A stretch of 7,474 nucleotides of DNA, taken from contig JAGGYV010000165.1 of the NCBI GenBank assembly GCA_021162325.1, positions 1 through 7,474 of the forward strand. The letters run 5' to 3'. Below the pieces are notes generated by a model, which was given only the letters and a program-made list of their open reading frames with translations, had not been told where the DNA came from and did no database searches. Of this stretch, positions 1 to 6,338 are shown in pieces (position 1 is the stretch's first letter; every line of letters starts with the position of its first letter). Source of the DNA: Desulfobacteraceae bacterium (GTDB taxonomy: Bacteria; Desulfobacterota; Desulfobacteria; Desulfobacterales; Desulfosalsimonadaceae). Position numbers and translations under genes: made by a program.

Positions 1-125
1 AAAGTTCCACCAAATCTTAAAATTGGCGAGGCGCGCAAATCCTGAGTGATGATTCGTACTTAGCGTACTTTGAAGAGACGAAGGATGCAGCGCAACAAAG
101 AATTTGGACTTTTTACGAAGCCATC
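1..125 (-). repeat. Dispersed palindromic repeat, copy 1 (cut by the window edge)
   Basis: Read on the minus strand it begins GATGGCTTCGTAAAAAGTCC at 125, the same end as the copy at 3641-3765. Positions 29-125 align without gaps to 3669-3765 with about 12 differences in 97 bp. The far inverted end is only partly present (AAAGTT at the window edge), and that arm carries about 17 extra bases compared with copy 3. The core has two CGTACTT direct repeats and complementary ATCCT/AGGAT segments, so the element can fold on itself. It begins inside the stop codon of the LapA-like gene. No ORF is supported in it. It looks like a non-autonomous, MITE- or REP-like intergenic element. The family name is unknown to me. 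Confidence 0.8.
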
Positions 126-501
126 ATAATTCAGGGACACTTGCCGATCCACTGGTAACTATACGGCCAGCAGTTGAATCGGCTGCTTGCCGTGATTCAA
201 GACTGGCTTCCAGGTCAGTAACCTTTTTCCCGACAGTTGTTAATTCATCATTTAATTGGCGAATCATTTTTCGTGCCACAAACCGTTCTGAAAGGCTGCT
301 GAAATAAGAAATGAGCAATCCCACAAGAAAAAAAATCAAAAAATAAAGGGCTATTTGCAGTTCCGGAAGAGAATAACTTTTATTAATAAAATATTTAATT
401 ACGAGTCCTTTTTTTTCAAGCAGAAATGGATAGCTCCCCCAAAAAACAAGCCCAAGAAACCCAAATAAAATCAGCCAAAAAGCAAGCTTTACCTTCTTCA
501 T
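124..501 (-). CDS. LapA-like (DUF1049) small inner-membrane protein
   Basis: This 125-residue protein has two hydrophobic segments (about residues 6-28 and 48-68). They are followed by a charged, helical and probably coiled-coil cytoplasmic tail (about 75-104), starting ERFVARKMIRQLNDEL. This is the architecture of the LapA domain family (lipopolysaccharide assembly protein A, YciS in E. coli). There, LapA works with the TPR protein LapB to regulate LPS synthesis through LpxC turnover. No lapB lies next to it, so a role in LPS is inferred from family only. The start is well supported: GGAGAGG at 507-513 lies five bases before the ATG. The last 20 residues are Ser/Ala-rich and look disordered. 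The TGA stop is completed by the first two bases of repeat copy 1. Any other two-TM small protein with a coiled-coil tail would be the alternative. Confidence 0.7.
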   Translation of the reverse strand: MKKVKLAFWLILFGFLGLVFWGSYPFLLEKKGLVIKYFINKSYSLPELQIALYFLIFFLVGLLISYFSSLSERFVARKMIRQLNDELTTVGKKVTDLEASLESRQAADSTAGRIVTSGSASVPEL

Positions 502-535
502 TTAAACCTCTCCACATTTAGGTTGACGGTACAAA

Positions 536-565
536 ATTATTTTCCAATAAAAACAATTCTAACAA
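536..565 (-). promoter_or_regulatory. Putative sigma-70 promoter of the lapA-like gene
   Basis: On the minus strand TTGTTA (560-565) and AATAAT (536-541) are separated by 18 bp. They match the -35 and -10 consensus at four and five of six positions. Transcription would begin near 529, leaving a leader of about 28 bases that contains the GGAGAGG ribosome binding site. The surrounding 198-bp gap is very AT-rich, so chance matches are easy. The rest of the gap shows no gene and no convincing terminator. Confidence 0.35.
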
Positions 566-699
566 CAATTTTTGAAAACACCGCACACACATACGATTAT
601 TTAAAACAACAACGCAATAATGATGGCAATTGAATATATTGACTTTTTTAATATAAAAACTCAACCGTTTTTTCTTTTAAAAAAGAATGGGATTTTGTA

Positions 700-1422
700 T
701 CACAGCGGAACGATCTCTGCGTTCCCCCATATACCCATTTTTTCTCCGGCAATGACAACGATGGCTGAAACACCGTCAATCCGTTTCCCGAAATCAATGG
801 CCCGCTGAATTTCCTTTTCAGACGTGACTTGATTACAGATTGAAGTAGCCGCAGCATCTGCGGCAGCACATGAGTGGGATACGACACATACGGCATCCGC
901 TTTTCCGGCACTAAAAGAATGCCCGATGGTGGCCGATGAAGTACACACGGCAACCGGTGTGCCGCCGGAATCCAGGCGGATTCCAAAACGCATGCTCAAA
1001 GGGGATTTACCGGCAAAAACAGAATAGGTAAACGGTCGATTCAGCTTAATAAAAATATCACCGCCGTTCTCCACGATAATTTCATTCGAAACCACCAGAA
1101 GCGCTTTGCCTACAGATTCCGCAACCGCTCCAGCCACTGCGGCCATAGGACCGACACTGGCCCGGATACCGGCTTCCGCCATTTCCCTGACAATCAATGG
1201 GGACAGATCATCAACAACCCATGGGACAAGCGTTTTAAGAAACCCGGGATACGACTGGATATAAGATTCGATGTATCCCCTGATTTTAAAAACATGTTCT
1301 TTTGCCTGGCTTTCAAGCACCTGGTCCGCGCATATCCACAAATCAGTCTCCTTGACCGACACGCCAAAGGCTACCAGATCACCGACGTTAATTAAATCAC
1401 GATACGTTCTTTTCTCGTACAT
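700..1422 (-). CDS. UPF0280 family protein (COG2122, ApbE-like fold)
   Basis: This 240-residue protein carries the UPF0280 signature set: GPMAAVAGAVAE (91-102), ENGGDIFI (118-125), TSSATIGHSFSAGKADAV (161-178) and an Ala/Asp-rich DAAAT segment (189-193). The family is structurally related to the ApbE flavin transferases. GGD and the threonine-rich loop correspond to the substrate or metal region. No flavin-transfer activity can be claimed from sequence. COG2122 has been linked in methanogens and other sulfide-using anaerobes to homocysteine formation from sulfide, usually with COG1900 and ferredoxin-like partners. None of those partners is in this window. There is no signal peptide, so it is probably cytosolic. 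The ATG lies only 27 bp from the end of repeat copy 2, and no clear Shine-Dalgarno precedes it, so the start is less certain than the family. The length fits the family. Confidence 0.88.
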   Translation of the reverse strand: MYEKRTYRDLINVGDLVAFGVSVKETDLWICADQVLESQAKEHVFKIRGYIESYIQSYPGFLKTLVPWVVDDLSPLIVREMAEAGIRASVGPMAAVAGAVAESVGKALLVVSNEIIVENGGDIFIKLNRPFTYSVFAGKSPLSMRFGIRLDSGGTPVAVCTSSATIGHSFSAGKADAVCVVSHSCAAADAAATSICNQVTSEKEIQRAIDFGKRIDGVSAIVVIAGEKMGIWGNAEIVPL

Positions 1423-1449
1423 AAATCATCGCTTAAATTGCTCAAGGTT

Positions 1450-1575
1450 GATGGCGTCGTAAAAAGTCCCATCTACTGCGTTGTAGCAATTTTTCAGCCA
1501 TTCAAGATACTACATGTATGATTTCTTGTCTGAAAAATCACTACGCCTTGTATATGGAACTTTTCTCGTAGCCAT
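1450..1575 (+). repeat. Dispersed palindromic repeat, copy 2 (variant core)
   Basis: The two ends are inverted repeats matching at about 20 of 26 positions: GATGGCGTCGTAAAAAGTCC on the left and the complement of ACTTTTCTCGTAGCCATC on the right. A second nested inverted pair (1483-1497 with 1530-1544, 13 of 15 paired) has the same centre, close to an ACATGT palindrome. The whole 126 bp can therefore form one long imperfect hairpin. Its ends and the CGCCTTG segment near the right end match copies 1 and 3, but the core differs and it lies in the opposite orientation. It occupies the gap between the HD-domain gene and the UPF0280 gene, and must contribute to the leader or promoter of the latter. 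Confidence 0.75.
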
Positions 1576-1582
1576 CTGGAAA

Positions 1583-1622
1583 CTTTTTACGAAAGCATCA
1601 AGGCTGACGGCTTCGTAAAAAG
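1583..1622. repeat. Hairpin made of two repeat ends, remnant
   Basis: CTTTTTACGAAAGCATC (1583-1599) and GACGGCTTCGTAAAAAG (1606-1622) form a 17-position stem around a 6-base loop. In the minus-strand RNA this gives 14 Watson-Crick pairs, two G-U pairs and one mismatch. The arms are a right end followed by a left end of the repeat family, as expected from a tandem or nested insertion whose remainder was lost. It lies 8 bp after the stop of the HD-domain gene and could act as a transcript-end hairpin. No U-tract follows, so I do not call an intrinsic terminator. Confidence 0.65.
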
Positions 1623-1630
1623 CGCCAGAT

Positions 1631-2800
1631 TCAAAGGCGAATAGGCTTTGGCCGCTGCACCTCAGGAAATTGCCGTAAAAAATACTGATCCGTCATGCCC
1701 GAAATAAAATCCCTGACGATTTCCGCCGGGCAATGGGTGGCCATATAGTCATCAGACATGCCGTCAATAAAATTTTTAAAAACAGGCGAAGATCTCTTAT
1801 TCTCAGCAATATCATCCAGAAACCGACTGAACATCTCCTTGAAAAGCTGCTCGATCTTACTTAATTCCTTTTTGATAACCGGATTCATATATATCCGATC
1901 GTAATTAAATTTTTTCAAACGCTTCAACGCTTCCGAAACTTCAGGGCTGAAAGAGACGTAAGGTTTTCCGTAACTGTTTAAAATAATATCCGTAACTAGA
2001 GAATATACAATTTTACCGTTTGTATCTCCCAAACGGCTCACACTCTCGGCAGGCAGCTCAAAACGATTAATAAGGCCCAGCCGAATGGCATCTTCAATAT
2101 CCCTTCCAATATAGCTGACCGTATCCGAAAAACGGACCACGCATCCTTCCAGCGACATGGGAATAAAACGAACGGGATCACCGGATTTCTTGAGCTCAAT
2201 TTCTGATTCAAGATCTGAAAATTTTTTCCCGGCAATGGGTTCAACCCGCAAGTTATGGATTTCACCATCATGACACAAGATCCCATCTAAGGTCTGCAGG
2301 CATAGATTCCAACCGCGCCCTTTACGTTCAACTTTTTCCAGAAAATGCACGCTCTGCACGTTATGATAAAAACCACCAATATTAAATAAAGTGCAGATAT
2401 TTGATAAAAATCGTTCGCCATCATGACCAAACGGCGGATGTCCGATATCATGGCCGATGGCAATGGCTTCAATCAAATCTTCATTTAACCCGAGAAACCG
2501 GCCAATCGTTCGGGCCACCCTTGAAACCAGTTGAACATGGAGCATCCGGTGTGTGATATGATCATTTTTGATCAGATAAAAAACCTGTGTTTTATCAATA
2601 TACCGGGTATAGGCCATTGAATGGAGAATACGATCCACATCAAGGGCAAAATTCTGCCGATAGTCACTCGCAAGCCGTTTTTCCGAAAATCGGCGAATGC
2701 CGTCTATACTTCTTGTAGCGAAATCAGCCAGCAACTCCGCTTCCCGGTAATCCAGAATACCACTTAATCTCTCAAGGGAATCTGAGCTATATTTCTCCAT
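1631..2800 (-). CDS. HD-domain dGTPase-like phosphohydrolase
   Basis: This 389-residue cytosolic protein matches the dGTP triphosphohydrolase (Dgt/SAMHD1-like) branch of the HD superfamily. The metal-binding set is visible: H84 in HITHRMLHVQ, H117-D118 within GHDIGHPPFGHDGE, and D226 in RFSDTVSYIGRDIEDA. R66, K70 and Q72 (TRYIDKTQVF), typical of the substrate pocket of dGTPase-like enzymes, are also present. Family members hydrolyse dNTPs to deoxynucleoside plus triphosphate, but substrate range varies and cannot be read here. The ATG overlaps the end of the ATP-grasp gene by 14 bp. A GGAGG (2813-2817), 12 bases upstream and inside that gene, supplies a ribosome binding site, so translation is probably coupled. 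The length is ordinary for the family and no catalytic residue is missing. Downstream lie the hairpin remnant and repeat copy 2. Confidence 0.88.
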   Translation of the reverse strand: MEKYSSDSLERLSGILDYREAELLADFATRSIDGIRRFSEKRLASDYRQNFALDVDRILHSMAYTRYIDKTQVFYLIKNDHITHRMLHVQLVSRVARTIGRFLGLNEDLIEAIAIGHDIGHPPFGHDGERFLSNICTLFNIGGFYHNVQSVHFLEKVERKGRGWNLCLQTLDGILCHDGEIHNLRVEPIAGKKFSDLESEIELKKSGDPVRFIPMSLEGCVVRFSDTVSYIGRDIEDAIRLGLINRFELPAESVSRLGDTNGKIVYSLVTDIILNSYGKPYVSFSPEVSEALKRLKKFNYDRIYMNPVIKKELSKIEQLFKEMFSRFLDDIAENKRSSPVFKNFIDGMSDDYMATHCPAEIVRDFISGMTDQYFLRQFPEVQRPKPIRL

Positions 2801-3572
2801 TACAAATCATTGCCTCCATCAGCCGACTGTAATCAATGCCCGCTTTCTCAAAACCTGCCTTGCCGTATTTCATATTCGCTTCCAGCACATAATACCTGTT
2901 GTCACATTCACAAATATCAATGCCGACATCGTTCCATCCACAGCGCCGGGCAGTATCAAGGGCAAGTTCCAGGGCTTTTTCCGGGATATTATCAAAAGAA
3001 ATCGCCGCCCCAAATGCCACATTGCTTCTAAACTCACCCGGCGGGTTAATCCGCCAGTATGCATGCACGATACGATCACCAATAATAACCGCCCGAATGT
3101 CTCTGTCAATCGGCAGGTACTCCTGGATATATATCACTTTTGTCAAGCAACAGTATGCTTCCAATTCTTTTTGATTATGAATCAGAAACACCCCTCTGCC
3201 CAAAGCCGATCCCCTGGGGATTTTTCCAATAAACGGAAAATTAAAACAGGATAATATTTTTTCTCTACTTTTTTTACCGTAAAATATTCTGGTCGCAGGG
3301 TGAGGAATTTTCAACAGCTTGAATAGGGCTGTCTGTTTGATTTTATCCTGAGCAAACCGGTAGGTGTGAACACTGGGAAATATTTTCTTCCCCATAGCAG
3401 CAAACATATCCGCGTAAAATGAGGACGGATAATAAACCCTTTTACAATTGATTATCAGCGAGGTCTCTTCTTCGCTGTAATCTGAAAAATCTGGACGGAC
3501 ACCCAGGGTGATGACATTTGTGCAGTGCCTCAGCCGGGATTCCAAAGCGATAACATGCGTTATATGATTCAT
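2787..3572 (-). CDS. RimK-like ATP-grasp ligase, substrate unknown
   Basis: This 261-residue protein has the ATP-grasp order of RimK and glutathione-synthetase-type carboxylate-amine ligases. It shows a pre-ATP segment with QDKIKQTALFKLLKIPHP (75-92), a glycine-rich ATP loop with K117 (FIGKIPRGSALGRGVF), the hinge YIQEYLP (148-154), and the D158/R160 pair followed by RSNVAFGA (182-189). The metal-binding block is GIDI with E231 and N233 in LEANMKYGKAGFEKAG. RimK usually has N-x-S-P-G after the catalytic Glu, whereas here it is N-M-K-Y-G. Gly-Gly in the preceding loop is Gly-Ala. A different acceptor from RimK's is therefore plausible. Such enzymes join a carboxylate to an amine using ATP; the substrate here is unknown. 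No good Shine-Dalgarno precedes the ATG, and the frame is closed by a stop 33 bp upstream. It probably heads a two-gene unit with the HD phosphohydrolase. Confidence 0.83.
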   Translation of the reverse strand: MNHITHVIALESRLRHCTNVITLGVRPDFSDYSEEETSLIINCKRVYYPSSFYADMFAAMGKKIFPSVHTYRFAQDKIKQTALFKLLKIPHPATRIFYGKKSREKILSCFNFPFIGKIPRGSALGRGVFLIHNQKELEAYCCLTKVIYIQEYLPIDRDIRAVIIGDRIVHAYWRINPPGEFRSNVAFGAAISFDNIPEKALELALDTARRCGWNDVGIDICECDNRYYVLEANMKYGKAGFEKAGIDYSRLMEAMICNGEI

Positions 3573-3640
3573 CAGATCAACGTTAAAAATTATTTCAAGT
3601 CTTTACGGATTAAAAAATGATCCGATAAAAAACAGATTCA

Positions 3641-3765
3641 GATGGCAAAGTATAAAAGTTCAAATGCAAGGCGCGCAAATCCTGAGCAATGATTCGTACT
3701 TGTCGTACTTTGAAGCAGCGAAGGATGAAACGCAACACAGCAATTGGACTTTTTACGAAGCCATC
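3641..3765 (-). repeat. Dispersed palindromic repeat, copy 3 (complete)
   Basis: This is a complete 125-bp element. On the minus strand it runs from GATGGCTTCGTAAAAAGTCC (ending at 3765) to an imperfect inverted end whose complement begins GATGGCAAAGTATAAAAG (from 3641). The ends match at about 20 of 26 positions with small gaps. Inside are two CGTACTT direct repeats and complementary GCGCGCAAATCCT and AGGATGAAACGC segments, giving a long interrupted hairpin. It is nearly 90% identical to copy 1 over 97 bp. It starts inside the stop codon of the LolB-like gene and ends 68 bp before the ATP-grasp ATG, so it separates two operons. It may work as a transcript-end structure, though no U-tract is present. 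Confidence 0.85.
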
Positions 3766-4549
3766 AGTCTTCCGGGAGGATCGCAAACGTCGAAGGCCTC
3801 ACATGAATATCCGCCCAATGCCTGTCAACTGTAAAACTGAACCCCTGATTATCCCCATTGGTGAGGATCAGATGAAACGGGACCTGATGGTCGTTGACGG
3901 TTCTTATGTCCCTAAACTCAACCTGATATGCTTTGCTTCCCCATTTAAATATTTCTACTTTTTCAATCACGAATTCATTGAAAAATATTTTTTCAACCAC
4001 GCCCAGCCAGTTTTTCCTGAAAATCAGAACAAATTCCTTCCCCGATTCTCCCGGTTCAAACAAAACGGAATCATGTTCATATACCGGTACCCCCCCTGCC
4101 AGATATTCAATCGCCTCACTGGTTTTTATAGAAACACCCGTGACATGTTCCAAATTCGGATCCGAGCATGTTTTGCCATATACCTGCTGATCGATATGGG
4201 ACAAAAAAGAATAGCGTTCCCCGTCAAATATAAATTTGGCCACCGGTTGGCCGGGAAGGCCCAAAAATTCAATCCTCAGTCGGCCATCATCTGCCCCCAG
4301 CCATGCTGCACGGGATGTCCGTGAACTGTCTGAGTCCCAGACACGAATCTTTCCGATTCCCTTAAAAGATTTAACCGCATCATTTCTCTGTTCAAGGATT
4401 GAAAGAAACCGGCTCACTTCAGGAGACGCTTTTTGAAACTCAAATCCGGCGTCTTTCTTTACGATGTTATAGCAGGCAGGCAAAAACAGGAAGAGCAGAA
4501 CAAAGACAAAACACACGGTGGCTTTCATTCTGCTTAGCACTTCTTCCAT
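3764..4549 (-). CDS. LolB-like outer-membrane lipoprotein
   Basis: This 261-residue precursor has a hydrophobic signal segment ending in the lipobox LPAC (lipidated C26). Tyr at +2 does not signal inner-membrane retention, so an outer-membrane location is likely. The mature part aligns by eye to LolB. FKGIGKIRVW (62-71) is the first strand, and FLGLPGQPVAKF (95-106) sits where LolB has its protruding leucine loop (NPLGSTELEL in E. coli). TGVSIKTSEAIEYLAGGVP (137-155) matches the TGMPIPL helix region, and PFHLILTNGDNQGFSFTVDRHW (from 224) resembles the LolB tail. LolB accepts lipoproteins from LolA and inserts them into the outer membrane. A neighbouring TPR lipoprotein gene is also known beside lolB in Pseudomonas, which supports the call. 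GGAGGAG (4561-4567) lies 11 bases before this ATG; M8 (4528) would give a more typical signal peptide. Its TGA is completed by repeat copy 3. Confidence 0.72.
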   Translation of the reverse strand: MEEVLSRMKATVCFVFVLLFLFLPACYNIVKKDAGFEFQKASPEVSRFLSILEQRNDAVKSFKGIGKIRVWDSDSSRTSRAAWLGADDGRLRIEFLGLPGQPVAKFIFDGERYSFLSHIDQQVYGKTCSDPNLEHVTGVSIKTSEAIEYLAGGVPVYEHDSVLFEPGESGKEFVLIFRKNWLGVVEKIFFNEFVIEKVEIFKWGSKAYQVEFRDIRTVNDHQVPFHLILTNGDNQGFSFTVDRHWADIHVRPSTFAILPED

Positions 4550-4554
4550 CCGGT

Positions 4555-6303
4555 TTAAAACTCCTCCAGATTCAATGAATCCATTTTTTCCTGCAACCCT
4601 TTTTTATCCTTATCTTTTTTCTGAAGTGCCTGTTCATAATATTTATGCGCCGTTGCCGGATCATTCATTTGAACATAAATATCTCCCAAATGTTCTAACA
4701 CAATCGGATCATCAGGAATGAGTTCAACCGCCCGTTTGAGCTGCTGAAAGGCTTCTTCAAAAAGACCTTTTTTAAAATATACCCACCCGAGACTGTCAAT
4801 AATGTAACCATTATCCGGTTTATATGACAGGGCCTTTTTAATCATGACTTCGGCTTCATCCAGGTTCATCCCTTTATCTGCGTAAGTATATCCCAGATAA
4901 TTCAATGCATCCGCATGTTCCGGATTCAATGCGAGAACGGCTCTCATCTGCTCAATAGCCAGGTCAGTTTTACTCTGCCGATCGTAAATGACGCCTAATT
5001 CAAACAGCAGATCCGTATTCTTCAGATCAATCAAAAGCCCTTCCCGGATTAAAAGAATGGCTTCTTCAGTCAATTCCTTTTCTTTATAAAAAGAACTCAG
5101 GTAAGGAATTAATGCCAGTTTAACTGAATCCGGGACCTTGATCATAGCCTCCTTTAATACTTCAATTCCCGTATCAAAATCATCATTGTTGTAATAAATA
5201 ATGGCCATGTGTATCAGGGTGTTCTGATAAAACCGGGTATCAGATTTAACGGCTTTAAAATTTTCAAGGGCCAGATCGTGGCTGCCTTTTTCATAATAAA
5301 CAATAGCCGTCGCATAAGCGATCTCGGAACTTTCCGGAGCCCCTTCCGACATACCGTTAAGAACAATAATGGCATCATCGACCCGCTTCTGAAGTATCAG
5401 ATATTGCAATACGGTGCCGATAATGTTGGTATCGCTTAAACTCCGTTTCCCCAAATCTCTTAACAACGGTCCGGCTTTTTCGGCATCCTTTTTATTATAC
5501 AAAATTCCCAGTTCGATTGCGGAAATAATATTTTCCGGATTACGGTCCAGAATTTGTTCGAACATGGTGATTATCTTTTCTTTCTGTTTGGTTAACCGAT
5601 AGATCTTAACCAGTTCAAGACGGGCCTCATTCAGTGCTGGAGCAAGTTCAAGGGTTTTTAAAAAAGCCTCTTCCGCTTTATCATAGTCGGCTTTAAAACC
5701 ATAGATTTCACCCATATAATAATATCCCACATAATTGTCCGGGAAGTGCTCAATCATTTTTTCATAAACACGAAAGGCGTTATCCATATCACCTTCCAGA
5801 AAATACATTTTGCCCAAAATCTGATAAATATTGCTCCGTTTCGGATCATTTAAAAGAACTTTTTCATATATCGATTTTACGTCTGCGTCTTTATCCAACG
5901 TCTTTTTGATGCTAGCCGACATCACCAGGGCATCCACTGATTCCGGATCTTGTAAGAGAATCTCTTCAACAAGAATCCGGGCCTTTTCATTTTCTTCCTT
6001 GTGGAGATATAAAATAGCCAGCTCTTTTTTTAAAAATAATGATTCCGTATCCTTTTCCATTGCCCGTTTCATAAAATAAATGGCATCGTCCAGACGCCCT
6101 CGCCCTTTTAACAATTCAGATTCCATAAACAAATAATAACTATTACCGGGCTGTCTATCTCCTCCGACTTTCTGCAGGCGTATTCCCTGGTCGTCGATAC
6201 AATCATCTTCAGACACACCAGATTTGACGTTTTTCAAACCACACCCGTCAAGCATGGAAATAAAACAAATTAAAACCGCTAACGTACCCATCAACTTTTT
6301 CAT
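4555..6303 (-). CDS. TPR-repeat outer-membrane lipoprotein
   Basis: From the ATG at 6303 this is a 582-residue protein starting MKKLMGTLAVLICF, a clean lipoprotein signal peptide with lipobox LDGC (lipidated C21, then Gly at +2). An earlier in-frame ATG at 6336 would add 11 residues containing Asp and Glu, which is unusual for a signal peptide, and its upstream GGG lies too close to act as a ribosome binding site. I prefer 6303. After a short linker come about 15 tandem TPR units of roughly 34 residues up to the C-terminus. The most canonical are in the last third (NPEHADALNYLGYTYADKG, DNGYIIDSLGWVYFKKG). TPR solenoids are protein-interaction scaffolds; no catalytic domain is visible. Its place between an RpoH-like sigma gene and a lolB-like gene suggests a periplasmic-face scaffold in envelope assembly, which is inference. 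The gap to the LolB-like gene is 5 bp. Confidence 0.88.
   Translation of the reverse strand: MKKLMGTLAVLICFISMLDGCGLKNVKSGVSEDDCIDDQGIRLQKVGGDRQPGNSYYLFMESELLKGRGRLDDAIYFMKRAMEKDTESLFLKKELAILYLHKEENEKARILVEEILLQDPESVDALVMSASIKKTLDKDADVKSIYEKVLLNDPKRSNIYQILGKMYFLEGDMDNAFRVYEKMIEHFPDNYVGYYYMGEIYGFKADYDKAEEAFLKTLELAPALNEARLELVKIYRLTKQKEKIITMFEQILDRNPENIISAIELGILYNKKDAEKAGPLLRDLGKRSLSDTNIIGTVLQYLILQKRVDDAIIVLNGMSEGAPESSEIAYATAIVYYEKGSHDLALENFKAVKSDTRFYQNTLIHMAIIYYNNDDFDTGIEVLKEAMIKVPDSVKLALIPYLSSFYKEKELTEEAILLIREGLLIDLKNTDLLFELGVIYDRQSKTDLAIEQMRAVLALNPEHADALNYLGYTYADKGMNLDEAEVMIKKALSYKPDNGYIIDSLGWVYFKKGLFEEAFQQLKRAVELIPDDPIVLEHLGDIYVQMNDPATAHKYYEQALQKKDKDKKGLQEKMDSLNLEEF
4561..4567 (-). promoter_or_regulatory. 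Shine-Dalgarno of the lolB-like gene, inside the TPR gene end
   Basis: GGAGGAG encodes the penultimate Glu-Glu codons of the TPR protein and lies 11 bases before the lolB-like ATG. The ribosome binding site is thus embedded in the upstream coding sequence, which predicts co-transcription and coupled translation. It favours the 4549 start over the internal ATG at 4528, which has only a weak GGAAG ahead of it. Confidence 0.6.
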
Positions 6304-6338
6304 TTCTTTGTCCCGATTTGCACTGAAAAATTTCATCC

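Noticed and set aside
660..699. T-rich stretch with TTCTTTT/AAAAGAA after the UPF0280 stop as a terminator
   Set aside because: The stem would be entirely A-T apart from one pair, with a loop too short to form well. It is not a credible intrinsic terminator.
648..986. A 112-codon minus-strand frame overlapping the UPF0280 gene
   Set aside because: It is out of frame with the strongly supported UPF0280 motifs and has no recognisable content.
3606..3624. CGGAT/ATCCG small hairpin ahead of the ATP-grasp gene
   Set aside because: It has only five base pairs with a 9-base A-rich loop, which is too weak to separate from chance in this AT-rich leader.
3638..3768. CAG on both sides of copy 3 as a possible target-site duplication
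   Set aside because: The match depends on trimming the ends to ATGGC...GCCAT and is only 3 bp. Copy 2 has TTG and CTG at the same places, so no consistent duplication exists.
3689..4324. A 211-codon plus-strand open frame antisense to the LolB-like gene
   Set aside because: It begins inside repeat copy 3, has no ribosome binding site, and its composition is what the reverse of the LolB-like gene would give. No family is recognisable.
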